A DNA stretch of 64,000 nucleotides from SAR202 cluster bacterium (lineage in GTDB: Bacteria > Chloroflexota > Dehalococcoidia > UBA6926 > VFHL01): assembly GCA_009392005.1 (NCBI GenBank), contig VFHL01000010.1, positions 1 through 64,000 of the forward strand, written 5' to 3'. Shown here in pieces: positions 35,547 to 43,308 of the stretch. Both the position numbers and the translations under genes were made by a program. The first letter of the stretch is position 1; each line of letters begins with the position of its first letter. Under the pieces are notes generated by a model. The model ran no database searches. It was given only the letters and a program-made list of their open reading frames with translations, and was not told the origin of the DNA.

Positions 35547-36815
35547 TTAATGTTTTGTCAAACCATCTCCACCTGATTTGAATGATGGAACGAGAAGTAT
35601 TGGTGCCAAAAACGTTGTTACCACGGTCATTAAGATCGCGACTCCGAAAATGTCTGGTCCAATAACTCCACGTGCAAGGCCAATACCAGCAACAATTAGG
35701 GCGACTTCACCTCGTGGAAGCATACCGATTCCAATTCTCGTGCTTCCTATGCGGTTAAATCCTACTGCGAGGGCCGGTAATCCAGAGCCAAATACTTTAG
35801 ATAAGATTGCTAGGATAGTAAGTACAATGCCAAGACCAATTGACGCTGTCATTGCTTCCAAATTAACTAACATGCCCATTACAACAAAGAATATTGGCAC
35901 CAAGCCATGGAATAACGATTCAAGTGGTTCCATAATCCGTTCTTTTAGTTCTGTTCCTGATAAAGCGAGCCCTATGGAGTATGCTCCTATAATCATTGCG
36001 AGACCAAACATTTCAGCCAGTGCGGCTGCTATAAAAGCGAGTCCAAGTGCGAGAGCAAGGCTCGCACCTGTTGATTGGAACTTAAGCAATAATCGAGATA
36101 TATAAGGAGCGATGAGTATACCGCCAATTGTGAGCGCAAGCCAAAAACCGGTCGCTTTGCCACCCACGAGGGCCACGTTACTTATCGATACGCCACCCGT
36201 CTCTGCGATTCCAATAACGATCGTTAGTGCCAAGATTCCTAACACATCATCGACTACTGCTGCTGCCAAAATTGTCACGCCCTCTGGGGTATTGATTTGT
36301 TGAATATCACCCAAGATTCGAGCGGTAATACCAACGGAGGTTGCGGTCATAACACAGCCAAGGAATAATGGCATTGTATCGAATGGGTTATCTGTAAAGC
36401 CCATTAAAACCGGCGCGTATATTCCAGCGACGAAAGGGAAAAAAACGCCTCCAATTGCAACTACTGATGCTTGTGGTGCAAATCGCAAAAATTGTTTCAA
36501 GTCTGTTTCCAGACCTGCTACAAAGAGCAAGACCACTGATGCTATTTGGGCGACCGACCAGAGTTCATTTGATACGGGTATAAAAATTGCAGCTCCGTGA
36601 GCTGCATGAGGGAGAGGGAATAATACACCAAGCCCTGGTATAGATAGCGCTCCGAGCGCGAAGGGGCCAATGATAACACCTGCACATAATTCACCAAGTA
36701 CAGAGGGTTGTTTTAGATATCGTTCAGTCAGTTCACCTGCTACTTTTGCAGCGACCAGTATTACTGCCAATTGTAATACCAAGTGTGTGACTATGTGAGT
36801 TATGTTTTCTTCCAA
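35547..36815 (-). CDS. Cation/proton antiporter, CPA2 family
   Basis: A 422-residue membrane protein with about twelve hydrophobic segments, of the monovalent cation:proton antiporter-2 (KefB/NapA-like) family. It has QPSVLGELCAGVIIGPFALG, VLLFVAGLETDLKQF, TATSVGITARILGDI and the AAAVVDDVLGILAL motif with the two Asp of the ion site, plus GMLPRGEVALIVAGIG. No C-terminal TrkA_N domain is attached, so it resembles simple Na+/H+ antiporters. TTG start after AGGAG. Confidence 0.92.
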   Translation of the reverse strand: MEENITHIVTHLVLQLAVILVAAKVAGELTERYLKQPSVLGELCAGVIIGPFALGALSIPGLGVLFPLPHAAHGAAIFIPVSNELWSVAQIASVVLLFVAGLETDLKQFLRFAPQASVVAIGGVFFPFVAGIYAPVLMGFTDNPFDTMPLFLGCVMTATSVGITARILGDIQQINTPEGVTILAAAVVDDVLGILALTIVIGIAETGGVSISNVALVGGKATGFWLALTIGGILIAPYISRLLLKFQSTGASLALALGLAFIAAALAEMFGLAMIIGAYSIGLALSGTELKERIMEPLESLFHGLVPIFFVVMGMLVNLEAMTASIGLGIVLTILAILSKVFGSGLPALAVGFNRIGSTRIGIGMLPRGEVALIVAGIGLARGVIGPDIFGVAILMTVVTTFLAPILLVPSFKSGGDGLTKH

Positions 36816-37083
36816 TTGACTCCTGACGTGGGCTAGCTGGATATGCTTAATAAGCGCTCTTACAGGGTGCTTTTCGATTATAGCAAGAGTTGCGCTTAGT
36901 AAGGATGGGCACCTAAAGAAGCATGAGCACCTAAAGAAGCATGAGCAGGATTATACTATCTCTTCGTGGTTCTCACAAAGGATTATTATAAAGGAATTTG
37001 TGTGCTAGATATTCGCAGAAAACATGTTATTGCAAGAGGACTCATTTCGTGTTCTTTACGTTATGACTAACGAGGTGGAAGAC
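36816..37083. other. Intergenic region upstream of the glmU leader
   Basis: No gene is supported. It is AT-rich, with an 18-bp direct duplication at 36909-36944 and no tRNA-like structure. The divergent antiporter and glmU transcripts both start from this stretch and the next. Confidence 0.6.
36909..36944. repeat. 18-bp tandem direct repeat, two perfect copies
   Basis: GCACCTAAAGAAGCATGA occurs at 36909-36926 and again at 36927-36944, followed by a further GC. It is a multiple of three but lies in no open gene. It may be a slippage product or a binding site. Confidence 0.85.
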
Positions 37084-37112
37084 TTGACACCGAAACTGAC
37101 CTAGAATAGGCT
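37084..37112 (+). promoter_or_regulatory. Promoter of the glmU leader / candidate small RNA
   Basis: TTGACA (37084-37089) and TAGGCT (37107-37112) are separated by 17 bases. The predicted start is near 37119, about 180 bases before the glmU start. Confidence 0.65.
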
Positions 37113-37118
37113 GCTTGA

Positions 37119-37284
37119 ATGCCGCTATCCTGACGGGTATGAGATTTATAGAAAAGGCAGCGGTTGAGGGTAAGTGGAGACAAAGACAGAACCTCCTTCG
37201 TATAACGGAGGATCAGATTTAGGTAGGCTAACGAGCCGAAACGGCGGCCAGTTTATCTGGTAGCTGCTTCGGCTCGTTTTGTTT
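37119..37284 (+). ncRNA. Candidate structured leader or small RNA ahead of glmU
   Basis: Between the promoter and glmU lies about 165 bases with several stems: GCCGCT with AGCGGT, CCTCC with GGAGG (near 37191-37211), and the terminator at 37230-37278. There is no open frame of note. CCTCC could also pair with the upstream GAGGG, so alternative folds exist. It does not match a riboswitch class that I can recognise by eye (no T-box, TPP, SAM, glmS or ydaO signature). It is either a terminating leader controlling glmU or an independent RNA. Confidence 0.5.
37230..37284 (+). terminator. Intrinsic terminator directly before glmU
   Basis: AACGAGCCGAA (37230-37240) and TTCGGCTCGTT (37268-37278) form an 11-bp stem followed by TTGTTT; the loop can form an inner CCAG/CTGG stem. 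The glmU ribosome site AGGAG follows within ten bases. Confidence 0.85.
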
Positions 37285-37296
37285 GATCAGGAGATT

Positions 37297-38706
37297 ATGG
37301 ATACTTGGGATGGTGTTGTGTTAGCCGCAGGTAGCGGGACACGTATGAAGTCTAAAACACCAAAGCCGTTGCATCTGCTGAATGGCAAACCGATGTTGGG
37401 TCATGTGCTAGACACGATTGAAGTGGCCTTACAGGGTCAAGCGATCGTTGTAGCGAGTGACAGTACTAGTTTTGGCCAGCTTTTTGACCCAAACCGTCGG
37501 TATGTGACCCAGTCTAGTATGTCTGGTACAGCGGGGGCGATTCAATCTGTTGAACCAATTATTGATGCTAGCGTTCAGAATATTTTGGTTGTAAATGCTG
37601 ATAATCCATTTATATCGATTGATAGCTTAAAGAAATTAATTCAGTCACATGAGAATAGTGATGCCGTCTTGACCTTCTTATCGGCTTTTGTGGCAGATCG
37701 ACAGACATTAGGATTAGTCATGCGGGATGAAACCGGTCAAGTCGAATCAGTGGTTGAGTCTCAAGACGATACAGCACTGCATGGATCACTTTTTGAAGTT
37801 AATTGTGGAGCTTATTGTATCAACACAAAATGGTTATGGGATACGATGCCTCAATTACAGCAACATGAAAATGGCGAGTTTTATATTACGGACCTCATTG
37901 CCCTCGCTAGTGAATTAGTTGGTGGTGTAGTTGCAATTGTCTCTAAGGATTCATGGGAGGCGTGGGGTGTAAACACTCGACTAGACTTAGCTGCAGCTGA
38001 AAAGCAGATGCGCAATAGAACTGTTCAACGTTTGATGAAAGATGGGGTTACATTCGTTGATCCGGATTCAGCCTATATTGAAAGTACTGTTGTGATTGGA
38101 CAAGATACGATCATACAGCCAAATACATATATCCGGGGAAGCACACAGATTGGTTCGGATTGTAAAATTGGGCCAGGATGCCAAATAGATGATACTACGA
38201 TTGGCGATCGATGTACGATTGGAAGTTCCGTATTGGAAAAGACAGTGATTCAGGATGACGTAAATATTGGCCCTTTCTGTCATTTGCGTGCAGGATCTCA
38301 TTTGAGTTCAGGAGTGCACATCGGGAATTTTGGTGAAATTAAAAATAGTCGATTAGGCTTGAATGTTCGGATGGGTCATTCCAGTTACATTGGTGATGCC
38401 GATATCGGTGATAATGTGAACATTGGAGCTGGAGTGGTCACTGCTAATTTCGATGGAGATGAAAAACATCGAACTACGATTCAACAGGATGTTTTTCTGG
38501 GTGTTGACACGATGCTTATTGCTCCAATTAAAGTCGGGGCCAGGTCTCGCACAGGTGCCGGGACAGTATTGAACAAAGATATACCTGCCGACACAATGGC
38601 GGTTGGCGTACCGGCACGGTTTTGGACATTAAAGTCTTCAGAGGGAAGTGCTCACGATGATCGGAATTTGAATGATAATCAAGGTATTGGACGTAAGGAG
38701 ACATGA
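37297..38706 (+). CDS. glmU: Bifunctional GlmU
   Basis: GlmU acetylates glucosamine-1-phosphate and then uridylates it to UDP-GlcNAc for cell wall or glycolipid synthesis. The 469-residue protein has the pyrophosphorylase domain (VVLAAGSGTRMKSKTPKPLH) and a C-terminal left-handed beta helix with many hexapeptide repeats from about residue 250 to 430. It includes FGEIKNSRLG, MGHSSYIGDADIG and NFDGDEKHRTTI. The ATG at 37297 gives the normal N-terminus. The last four bases overlap the next gene. Confidence 0.95.
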   Translation: MDTWDGVVLAAGSGTRMKSKTPKPLHLLNGKPMLGHVLDTIEVALQGQAIVVASDSTSFGQLFDPNRRYVTQSSMSGTAGAIQSVEPIIDASVQNILVVNADNPFISIDSLKKLIQSHENSDAVLTFLSAFVADRQTLGLVMRDETGQVESVVESQDDTALHGSLFEVNCGAYCINTKWLWDTMPQLQQHENGEFYITDLIALASELVGGVVAIVSKDSWEAWGVNTRLDLAAAEKQMRNRTVQRLMKDGVTFVDPDSAYIESTVVIGQDTIIQPNTYIRGSTQIGSDCKIGPGCQIDDTTIGDRCTIGSSVLEKTVIQDDVNIGPFCHLRAGSHLSSGVHIGNFGEIKNSRLGLNVRMGHSSYIGDADIGDNVNIGAGVVTANFDGDEKHRTTIQQDVFLGVDTMLIAPIKVGARSRTGAGTVLNKDIPADTMAVGVPARFWTLKSSEGSAHDDRNLNDNQGIGRKET

Positions 38707-39977
38707 GTACACTTTCTTGGATTTCACTATTTTTCGTCATTGTTCTTATTTTGCCGACTATGATCGCTTTATCTGTGTTCCAGGTTGGGATGATTCGGAT
38801 ACGGGGTGAAAATGTAGAGCGGCTTGTCCAACGCGAAATAGAGGGATCGCGTCAATTAGAGATGCTACTAAGTAAATTAGGTCAAGTTGTGTTTACGTTA
38901 GCCCTTGCAGAGGTGATTAATGTTCTGGCTATGTTTGTATTGAGCCTAGCAGTGTTCAATGACGGATTAAATTTGACAATATCTATAGCAAGCTTATTCT
39001 CTGTACTCCTTGTGATTTCAACATTCGTTTTGAGTCGAATGCTCGCATACATGATTACCGGTTCCTCTCCTGAACAAGCTATTTTACGACTTGTGCCGCT
39101 TGCATCTTCGTTGCTGAAACTTTTTTACCCTTCAACCATTCTTGTTGCGAAACTCGAAGAACGGATTAAAAGCAATTACAGCCAATCATCGGAGGATCAA
39201 GAGGCTTCCAAAGAAGGTCAAAATGGTGAAGGCCTTATTTATCAGGGACACGAAGTTGAAGAGCATGAACGTGAGATGATTAGAGCAATTCTGAAATTGG
39301 AAGATACGACTGTTCGCGAAATCATGGTTCCATTTCCAGACATAGTAGCAACAAGCGAAGATGCGTCGGTTTCTGAGATTATCGATCTTATCAATAGCGA
39401 AGGTTTCACACGCATTCCTCTTTTTGAATCTACGAAGGACAATATTGTTGGTGTAATTTATGCGAAAGATTTGCTCACACTGGCAGAGCCTAGGACTTCT
39501 TCCGTCCAATTAAGGACGATTTGTAGGGAACCATTTTTTATACCAGAGACTAAGAAGCTTGATGAGTTATTAGATGAATTTCAGCAAAAGCGCCTTCATT
39601 TAGGGGTCGTGGTTGATGAATATGGTGCAGTGTCCGGGCTTGTTACCATTGAGGACTTGTTGGAAGAGATCGTTGGGGAAATTGCGGATGAGTATGATTC
39701 ACAAGAACCTGAAGCGGAACGTGTTAGTGATGACGAGGTTGTTATTGATGGTAAGGCGCCATTAGATATGCTTGACGAATACTTTTCGATCGAAATGCGG
39801 GGTGAGGGATTCGATACTATTGGCGGATTGATATTTCATGATTTGGGGAAAATCCCTGTCCCAGGAGATCGTGTTGCAACAAATGAATTGACATTCGAGG
39901 TGCTCACGACTGTTGGTCGCAGAATACGAAAAGTTCGGGTATGGCGTGCCCCTAAGCTGAATGATCTCGATCAATAA
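38703..39977 (+). CDS. CorC/HlyC-like protein with CBS pair and transmembrane domain
   Basis: A 424-residue protein with an N-terminal region of about four membrane helices (DUF21/CNNM-like), two CBS domains (REIMVPFPDIVATSEDASV and later EPFFIPETKKLDELLDEF, with VVDEYGAVSGLVTIEDLLEEIVGEI) and a C-terminal CorC_HlyC domain. Such proteins are linked to Mg/Co transport and gated by nucleotides; HlyC-type hemolysin names are historical. The ATG overlaps the glmU TGA, so it is translationally coupled. Confidence 0.9.
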   Translation: MSTLSWISLFFVIVLILPTMIALSVFQVGMIRIRGENVERLVQREIEGSRQLEMLLSKLGQVVFTLALAEVINVLAMFVLSLAVFNDGLNLTISIASLFSVLLVISTFVLSRMLAYMITGSSPEQAILRLVPLASSLLKLFYPSTILVAKLEERIKSNYSQSSEDQEASKEGQNGEGLIYQGHEVEEHEREMIRAILKLEDTTVREIMVPFPDIVATSEDASVSEIIDLINSEGFTRIPLFESTKDNIVGVIYAKDLLTLAEPRTSSVQLRTICREPFFIPETKKLDELLDEFQQKRLHLGVVVDEYGAVSGLVTIEDLLEEIVGEIADEYDSQEPEAERVSDDEVVIDGKAPLDMLDEYFSIEMRGEGFDTIGGLIFHDLGKIPVPGDRVATNELTFEVLTTVGRRIRKVRVWRAPKLNDLDQ

Positions 39978-40543
39978 AATAAGCGATCTTAAAATCGGCT
40001 TAGGCATAAGCTAGATGACTGCATACTTAATTTTTGATTGATAACTCAACGCAATCAATAGCACAATAAATCCATAGTTTTAATAATGAAATATGAATGT
40101 TTGATGTTATTGGCGATTTTAAATGTACACCAGATTACACTTAGCTAGTCCTGAATGAGTGGGCCACTTATGCTTCGTGGGAAGTGATACGAAAATGTAG
40201 AGCCAAATATCTCGAGGCTTGCCAATATTTTCTTACAAAAGACATGCGTACTGATCGTATAAGTATTTGAAAGAATAAAAGGTTTGATAAAAGGAAACCT
40301 TTTCATTTGGGTGATTGTGAAATTCAAGACAGCTTTTTAAGATTCAGCGATAAACATTGTGGTAACGCACCCATCTTGGTTTGGCTACCTGGTTTTTTCG
40401 CCTTTCAGAAGGCAGGAACCATTGCGTTTAGTGGAAGATGAGGGTTTGCAAGTTTGGGCTCGATCAACGATAAAGCCGGCGATGGTGAGTTTGATATTCA
40501 CCATCGCCGGCTTTCAAATCCTACGCCAATTACCTTTGGAGGC
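39978..40543. other. Long intergenic region (566 bp) before the collagen-like cluster
   Basis: No gene is supported. It is AT-rich up to about 40330 and contains a 9-bp hairpin AAAAGGTTT/AAACCTTTT (40277-40303). From 40349 to 40470 the composition rises to that of the genes, but no known RNA or protein family was recognised. It ends with a strong hairpin at 40472-40514. Confidence 0.6.
40472..40514. terminator. 17-bp perfect hairpin terminating the collagen-like cluster
   Basis: AAAGCCGGCGATGGTGA (40472-40488) and TCACCATCGCCGGCTTT (40498-40514) pair perfectly around a nine-base loop. It lies 30 bases past the last collagen-like gene on the minus strand and is also oriented to end transcripts from the left. 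Confidence 0.82.
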
Positions 40544-41161
40544 TTAACTAGCGCTCCTCTTTACCTTGACAGGGAAAGAGGCTTCTTCCCCTTCCGTTGA
40601 GCGTGCGATAACCGTGAATATTGCTTCATCGGCTCCAAGCTCATCCAAGTAAATCTCAACAGCGTCGGTAAAAGGATCTGTTGATTCCATTACGAAGGCA
40701 CCGGAGTCATTGGCGCGTCCTGTTAACCATTTGTGAGTCGACGACTCTATTGGTCGGGCGCGTACAACCTGACTCTTAGCATACTTCAATCGATGGAATT
40801 CAATTTCCATTCCGACTCGAGGTGACCATCCGGCGCCATAAACCTGGACACCTGTATCACCAACGGTAATTTCACTAGGAACTATAACAATGATTGGAGG
40901 ACCATTCCGGTTTGTATCGCGGAACCCAACTGGCTTCGCCTCTCCATCTGCACCAGCTTCACCAGCTGGTCCCTCTGGACCGGCTGGTCCCTGAGGTCCT
41001 GCAGGTCCTTGTGCTCCTTGTGCTCCTGCTGCACCCGTTGCGCCTTTGGGTCCTGGCGGACCATCAGCGCCATCTGCGCCGGCACAACCCGCAACCACTA
41101 GCATTGCTGCTAGAGCGAGCACCAAGCCCAGAAAAGTCCTATTTCTGCTTAGCAAACGCAT
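40544..41161 (-). CDS. Collagen-like lipoprotein, paralogue 1 (distal)
   Basis: A 205-residue exported lipoprotein. A basic start and hydrophobic segment lead to the lipobox VVAGC (Cys about 26). Then come sixteen Gly-X-Y triplets (GADGADGPPGPKGATG onward, to about residue 75), rich in GPA, GPQ and GAQ. The C-terminal 130 residues are a beta-rich domain with PSEITVGDTGVQVYGAGWSP, a DTNRNGPP entry and VEIYLDELGADEAIFTVIAR. GGGAG precedes ATG 41161. Collagen-like stalks trimerise; the head may be an adhesin or ligand-binding domain. Function is unknown. Confidence 0.88.
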   Translation of the reverse strand: MRLLSRNRTFLGLVLALAAMLVVAGCAGADGADGPPGPKGATGAAGAQGAQGPAGPQGPAGPEGPAGEAGADGEAKPVGFRDTNRNGPPIIVIVPSEITVGDTGVQVYGAGWSPRVGMEIEFHRLKYAKSQVVRARPIESSTHKWLTGRANDSGAFVMESTDPFTDAVEIYLDELGADEAIFTVIARSTEGEEASFPVKVKRSAS

Positions 41162-41189
41162 AGCAAGTCTCCCTTATCAACTTTAATGG

Positions 41190-41807
41190 TTATCCTGCAC
41201 TTCTTTTAACTAGTACAGGGTAAGATGCTTCTTCACCTTCTGACGAGCGTGCAATTACTGTGAACATTGCCTCGTCCGCTCCGATCTCGTCTAAGTAAAT
41301 CTCAACTGCTTCAGGGAATGGTTTGTCATCTGATTGAGCGAACTCAAAAGCGCCCGAGTCATTAGACCTTCCATTGAGGAATACGTAGGTTGATGATCCA
41401 ATTGGGTCGGATCGCTTCACCTGTGCCTTGGCCCAGAACAAGCGGTGGAATTCGATCGTGATTGACGATCGGATAGACCAACCTGCTCCACTTACCGTAA
41501 TGCCAGTATCCCCGACAGTAATTACATCAGGACTTACTATGATCATTGGAGGCCCATTTCGGTTCGTGTCACGGAATCCCAGTGGTTCGTCCTTGCCTGC
41601 TACTCCCGCCTCTCCCGCAGGTCCTGCTGGTCCGGCTGCGCCCTGTGGTCCTTGAGGTCCCTGTGGTCCCTCAATCCCCGCTGCGCCTGCTGGTCCTTGC
41701 GGTCCTGCTGGTCCGGCAACGCCTGCTTGGCATGCCGACGCGACTAGAGCAACGGCAAGTGCGAAAACCAGAGTGACGCCGATTTGTTTACGTATAAAAA
41801 ATCGCAT
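41190..41807 (-). CDS. Collagen-like lipoprotein, paralogue 2 (middle)
   Basis: A 205-residue paralogue of its neighbours. A signal peptide ends in the lipobox VASAC, followed by fifteen Gly-X-Y triplets (GVAGPAGPQGPAGAAG onward, including three consecutive GPQ). It has the same DTNRNGPP linker and C-terminal domain (PDVITVGDTGITVSGAGWSI, RSNDSGAFEF, VEIYLDEIGADEAMFTVIAR). AGGAA lies eight bases before ATG 41807; a GTG at 41810 abuts the upstream stop. It is tightly linked to paralogue 3, so the three are probably one transcript. Confidence 0.88.
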   Translation of the reverse strand: MRFFIRKQIGVTLVFALAVALVASACQAGVAGPAGPQGPAGAAGIEGPQGPQGPQGAAGPAGPAGEAGVAGKDEPLGFRDTNRNGPPMIIVSPDVITVGDTGITVSGAGWSIRSSITIEFHRLFWAKAQVKRSDPIGSSTYVFLNGRSNDSGAFEFAQSDDKPFPEAVEIYLDEIGADEAMFTVIARSSEGEEASYPVLVKRSAG

Positions 41808-41810
41808 CAC

Positions 41811-42449
41811 TTAATTTCCTTTCTCGCCGACTGTACCACTGCCTGCTGATCGTTTGACAGTGACAGGGAACGATGCCTCATCACCATTACTGGATCTCGC
41901 TATTACAGTAAATACAGCCTCGTCCACTTTGATTTCGTCGAAGTAAATCTCAACGGCTTCTGTGAAAGCTTCCGTTTGATCGAATTTGAACGCTCCGGAC
42001 TCATTAGACCTTCCCCCAACGAATTTGTAGGTCGAAGACTCTAAAGGCCTAGCGCGTACCACTTGGCTCTTCGCATAAAACAGTCGATGGAATTCAGTCG
42101 TTACGCTCGTGTTAGGAGCCCAACCAGAACCGAGTACCGATAGCGTGGTCTCGCCCACAGTCACTGTTGATGGCTTGACGACTAGGTTAACTGGCCCATT
42201 ACGATCTGGCCTGTTAAGCGGTTGAGGTGCATCCTCTCCGTCCGCACCGTCCGCGCCAGCCTCACCTGCTGGTCCTTCAGCACCTTGCGGACCTGCTGGT
42301 CCTTCAGCGCCTTGTGCTCCTCGGTCACCCGCTGGCCCCTGAGGACCCTGTGATCCATCCGTCCCAGCGCATGCGGCGGAAACCATCGCAATTGCTAGCG
42401 AAAAGACGAGTGCCAGAAATAACTTTCTTTTTCTTAGCACTTGCATCAT
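41811..42449 (-). CDS. Collagen-like lipoprotein, paralogue 3 (promoter-proximal)
   Basis: A 212-residue paralogue. The lipobox is VSAAC, followed by fifteen triplets (GTDGSQGPQGPAGDRG onward, ending GADGADGED). The linker differs (PQPLNRPDRNGPVNLVV), but the domain is the same: PSTVTVGETTLSVLGSGWAP, GGRSNESGAFKF, VEIYFDEIKVDEAVFTVIAR, and a short Gly/Lys tail. AAGGGGG precedes the start. First gene of the cluster. Its greater divergence suggests it split first from the other two. Confidence 0.88.
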   Translation of the reverse strand: MMQVLRKRKLFLALVFSLAIAMVSAACAGTDGSQGPQGPAGDRGAQGAEGPAGPQGAEGPAGEAGADGADGEDAPQPLNRPDRNGPVNLVVKPSTVTVGETTLSVLGSGWAPNTSVTTEFHRLFYAKSQVVRARPLESSTYKFVGGRSNESGAFKFDQTEAFTEAVEIYFDEIKVDEAVFTVIARSSNGDEASFPVTVKRSAGSGTVGEKGN

Positions 42450-42830
42450 GCAAACCCCCTTCCATAGTCACGGTTGTTCCGTGTTCGAAATCAACCTGAT
42501 TCCTTGGAAATTTATAACTAAAAGGTCGCGATAATCATAGTTCTGCTGTGTAGTGATGTCAAATGGGATTTTTGTTATTCAGTGTATTTCTTCAAGTTGG
42601 CTGCTTTCCTCTCTGATCTTCTACTGGATCTTTGCGGGAAAATAGAGTTTGCGATATTGGTAATGGTGTACTCATTTATGTTTCTGCCCGTAAAAAAATG
42701 CACTACAAAATAGGCATGATATTTGCCAGGCTTTTGGGCATTTGACCCCGGGTGTATAGGCATACGGATTTGTTTAGCCTCATTAGGCACCCCCGAGATA
42801 TATAATTGTAATGATATAATTCCATTCATT
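42450..42830. other. Intergenic region between the collagen-like genes and tRNA-Ser
   Basis: 381 bases, mostly AT-rich. It holds the unmarked promoter of the collagen-like cluster (a TTATAA lies on the minus strand near 42508-42513, without a clear -35) and that of the tRNA-Ser pair. A minus-strand frame of 84 codons is open (42575-42829) but unlike any protein I know. Confidence 0.55.
42813..42820 (+). promoter_or_regulatory. Extended -10 promoter of the tRNA-Ser pair
   Basis: GATATAAT with a perfect TATAAT at 42815-42820, preceded by TG, lies 11 bases before the first tRNA-Ser. No convincing -35 box is present. Confidence 0.5.
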
Positions 42831-42917
42831 GGAGAGGTGGCCGAGCGGATTAAGGCACCGCTCTCGAAAAGCGGAGTCTCTTAACAGGGGCCGTGGGTTC
42901 GAATCCCACCCTCTCCG
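42831..42917 (+). tRNA. tRNA-Ser (anticodon CGA)
   Basis: Acceptor GGAGAGG (42831-42837) pairs with CCTCTCC (42910-42916), discriminator G. The anticodon loop CTCGAAA carries CGA, decoding UCG. A long variable arm is present. CCA is not encoded. Confidence 0.96.
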
Positions 42918-42918
42918 C

Positions 42919-43009
42919 GGAGAGGTGCTGGAGTGGCCGAACAGGCGCGCCTGGAAAGCGCGTAGGGGACGACCTCCCCTCGTGGGTTCGAATCCCACCC
43001 TCTCCGCCA
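42919..43009 (+). tRNA. tRNA-Ser (anticodon GGA)
   Basis: Acceptor GGAGAGG (42919-42925) pairs with CCTCTCC (42999-43005); CCA is encoded at 43007-43009. The anticodon loop CTGGAAA carries GGA, decoding UCC and UCU. It starts one base after the preceding tRNA-Ser. Confidence 0.97.
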
Positions 43010-43036
43010 TTTTATGCCCTCACGTATAGTTTCTAT

Positions 43037-43080
43037 TAGATACGAAGAGCGTTTTTCTGTCCATCTTCATTTCGTATCTA
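43037..43080. repeat. 10-bp inverted repeat after the tRNA-Ser pair
   Basis: TAGATACGAA (43037-43046) and TTCGTATCTA (43071-43080) are perfect arms with a 24-base spacer containing a T-run. It may end the tRNA transcript, although no T-run follows the right arm. Confidence 0.5.
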
Positions 43081-43270
43081 GCTGTCGAGGTGTGCGATCT
43101 CCTCTTAATGTTTTTGGTCAAATTAAGGAAAACTTGACCTTTGCTTTACCATCGGTTAGGTTGGAATTTAGCTTCGCTGGTGCATATTTGAGCTTAAAGA
43201 GCTTTCTCTAGATCCGAATTTGTAGTGACTAATTTGGATTGTGGCAAAGTTCATTTTTTAGTAGGGATCG

Positions 43271-43290
43271 ATACCAAAAATTGGTATAGA
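43271..43290. promoter_or_regulatory. Inverted repeat overlapping a probable topA promoter
   Basis: ATACCAA-AAA-TTGGTAT (43271-43287) is a perfect 7-3-7 inverted repeat overlapping TATAGA (43285-43290), a plausible -10, 19 bases before the topA start. It may be an operator or a supercoiling-sensitive element. Confidence 0.4.
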
Positions 43291-43308
43291 ATTCGGAGAA
43301 TCCATCAA

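Noticed and set aside
40360-40470. Resemblance of the minus strand to the GEMM (cyclic di-GMP) riboswitch (GCAAACC, ACGCAA, GGTAGCC in order)
   Set aside because: The 5' and 3' segments are not complementary, so the P1 helix cannot form, the GNRA hairpin is missing, and no minus-strand gene lies downstream.
40882-41163. Pro/Leu-rich frames on both strands within the collagen-like genes
   Set aside because: They are shadows produced by the Gly-Pro-rich triplet repeats.
42575-42829. 84-codon minus-strand frame beside the tRNA-Ser genes
   Set aside because: No recognisable family, no ribosome site, and it would start against the oppositely oriented tRNA gene.
42783-43010. Frames across the two tRNA-Ser genes
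   Set aside because: They are translations of tRNA sequence.
43014-43211. 65-codon plus-strand frame between tRNA-Ser and topA
   Set aside because: No ribosome site or family likeness, and it spans an inverted repeat likely to act in transcription.
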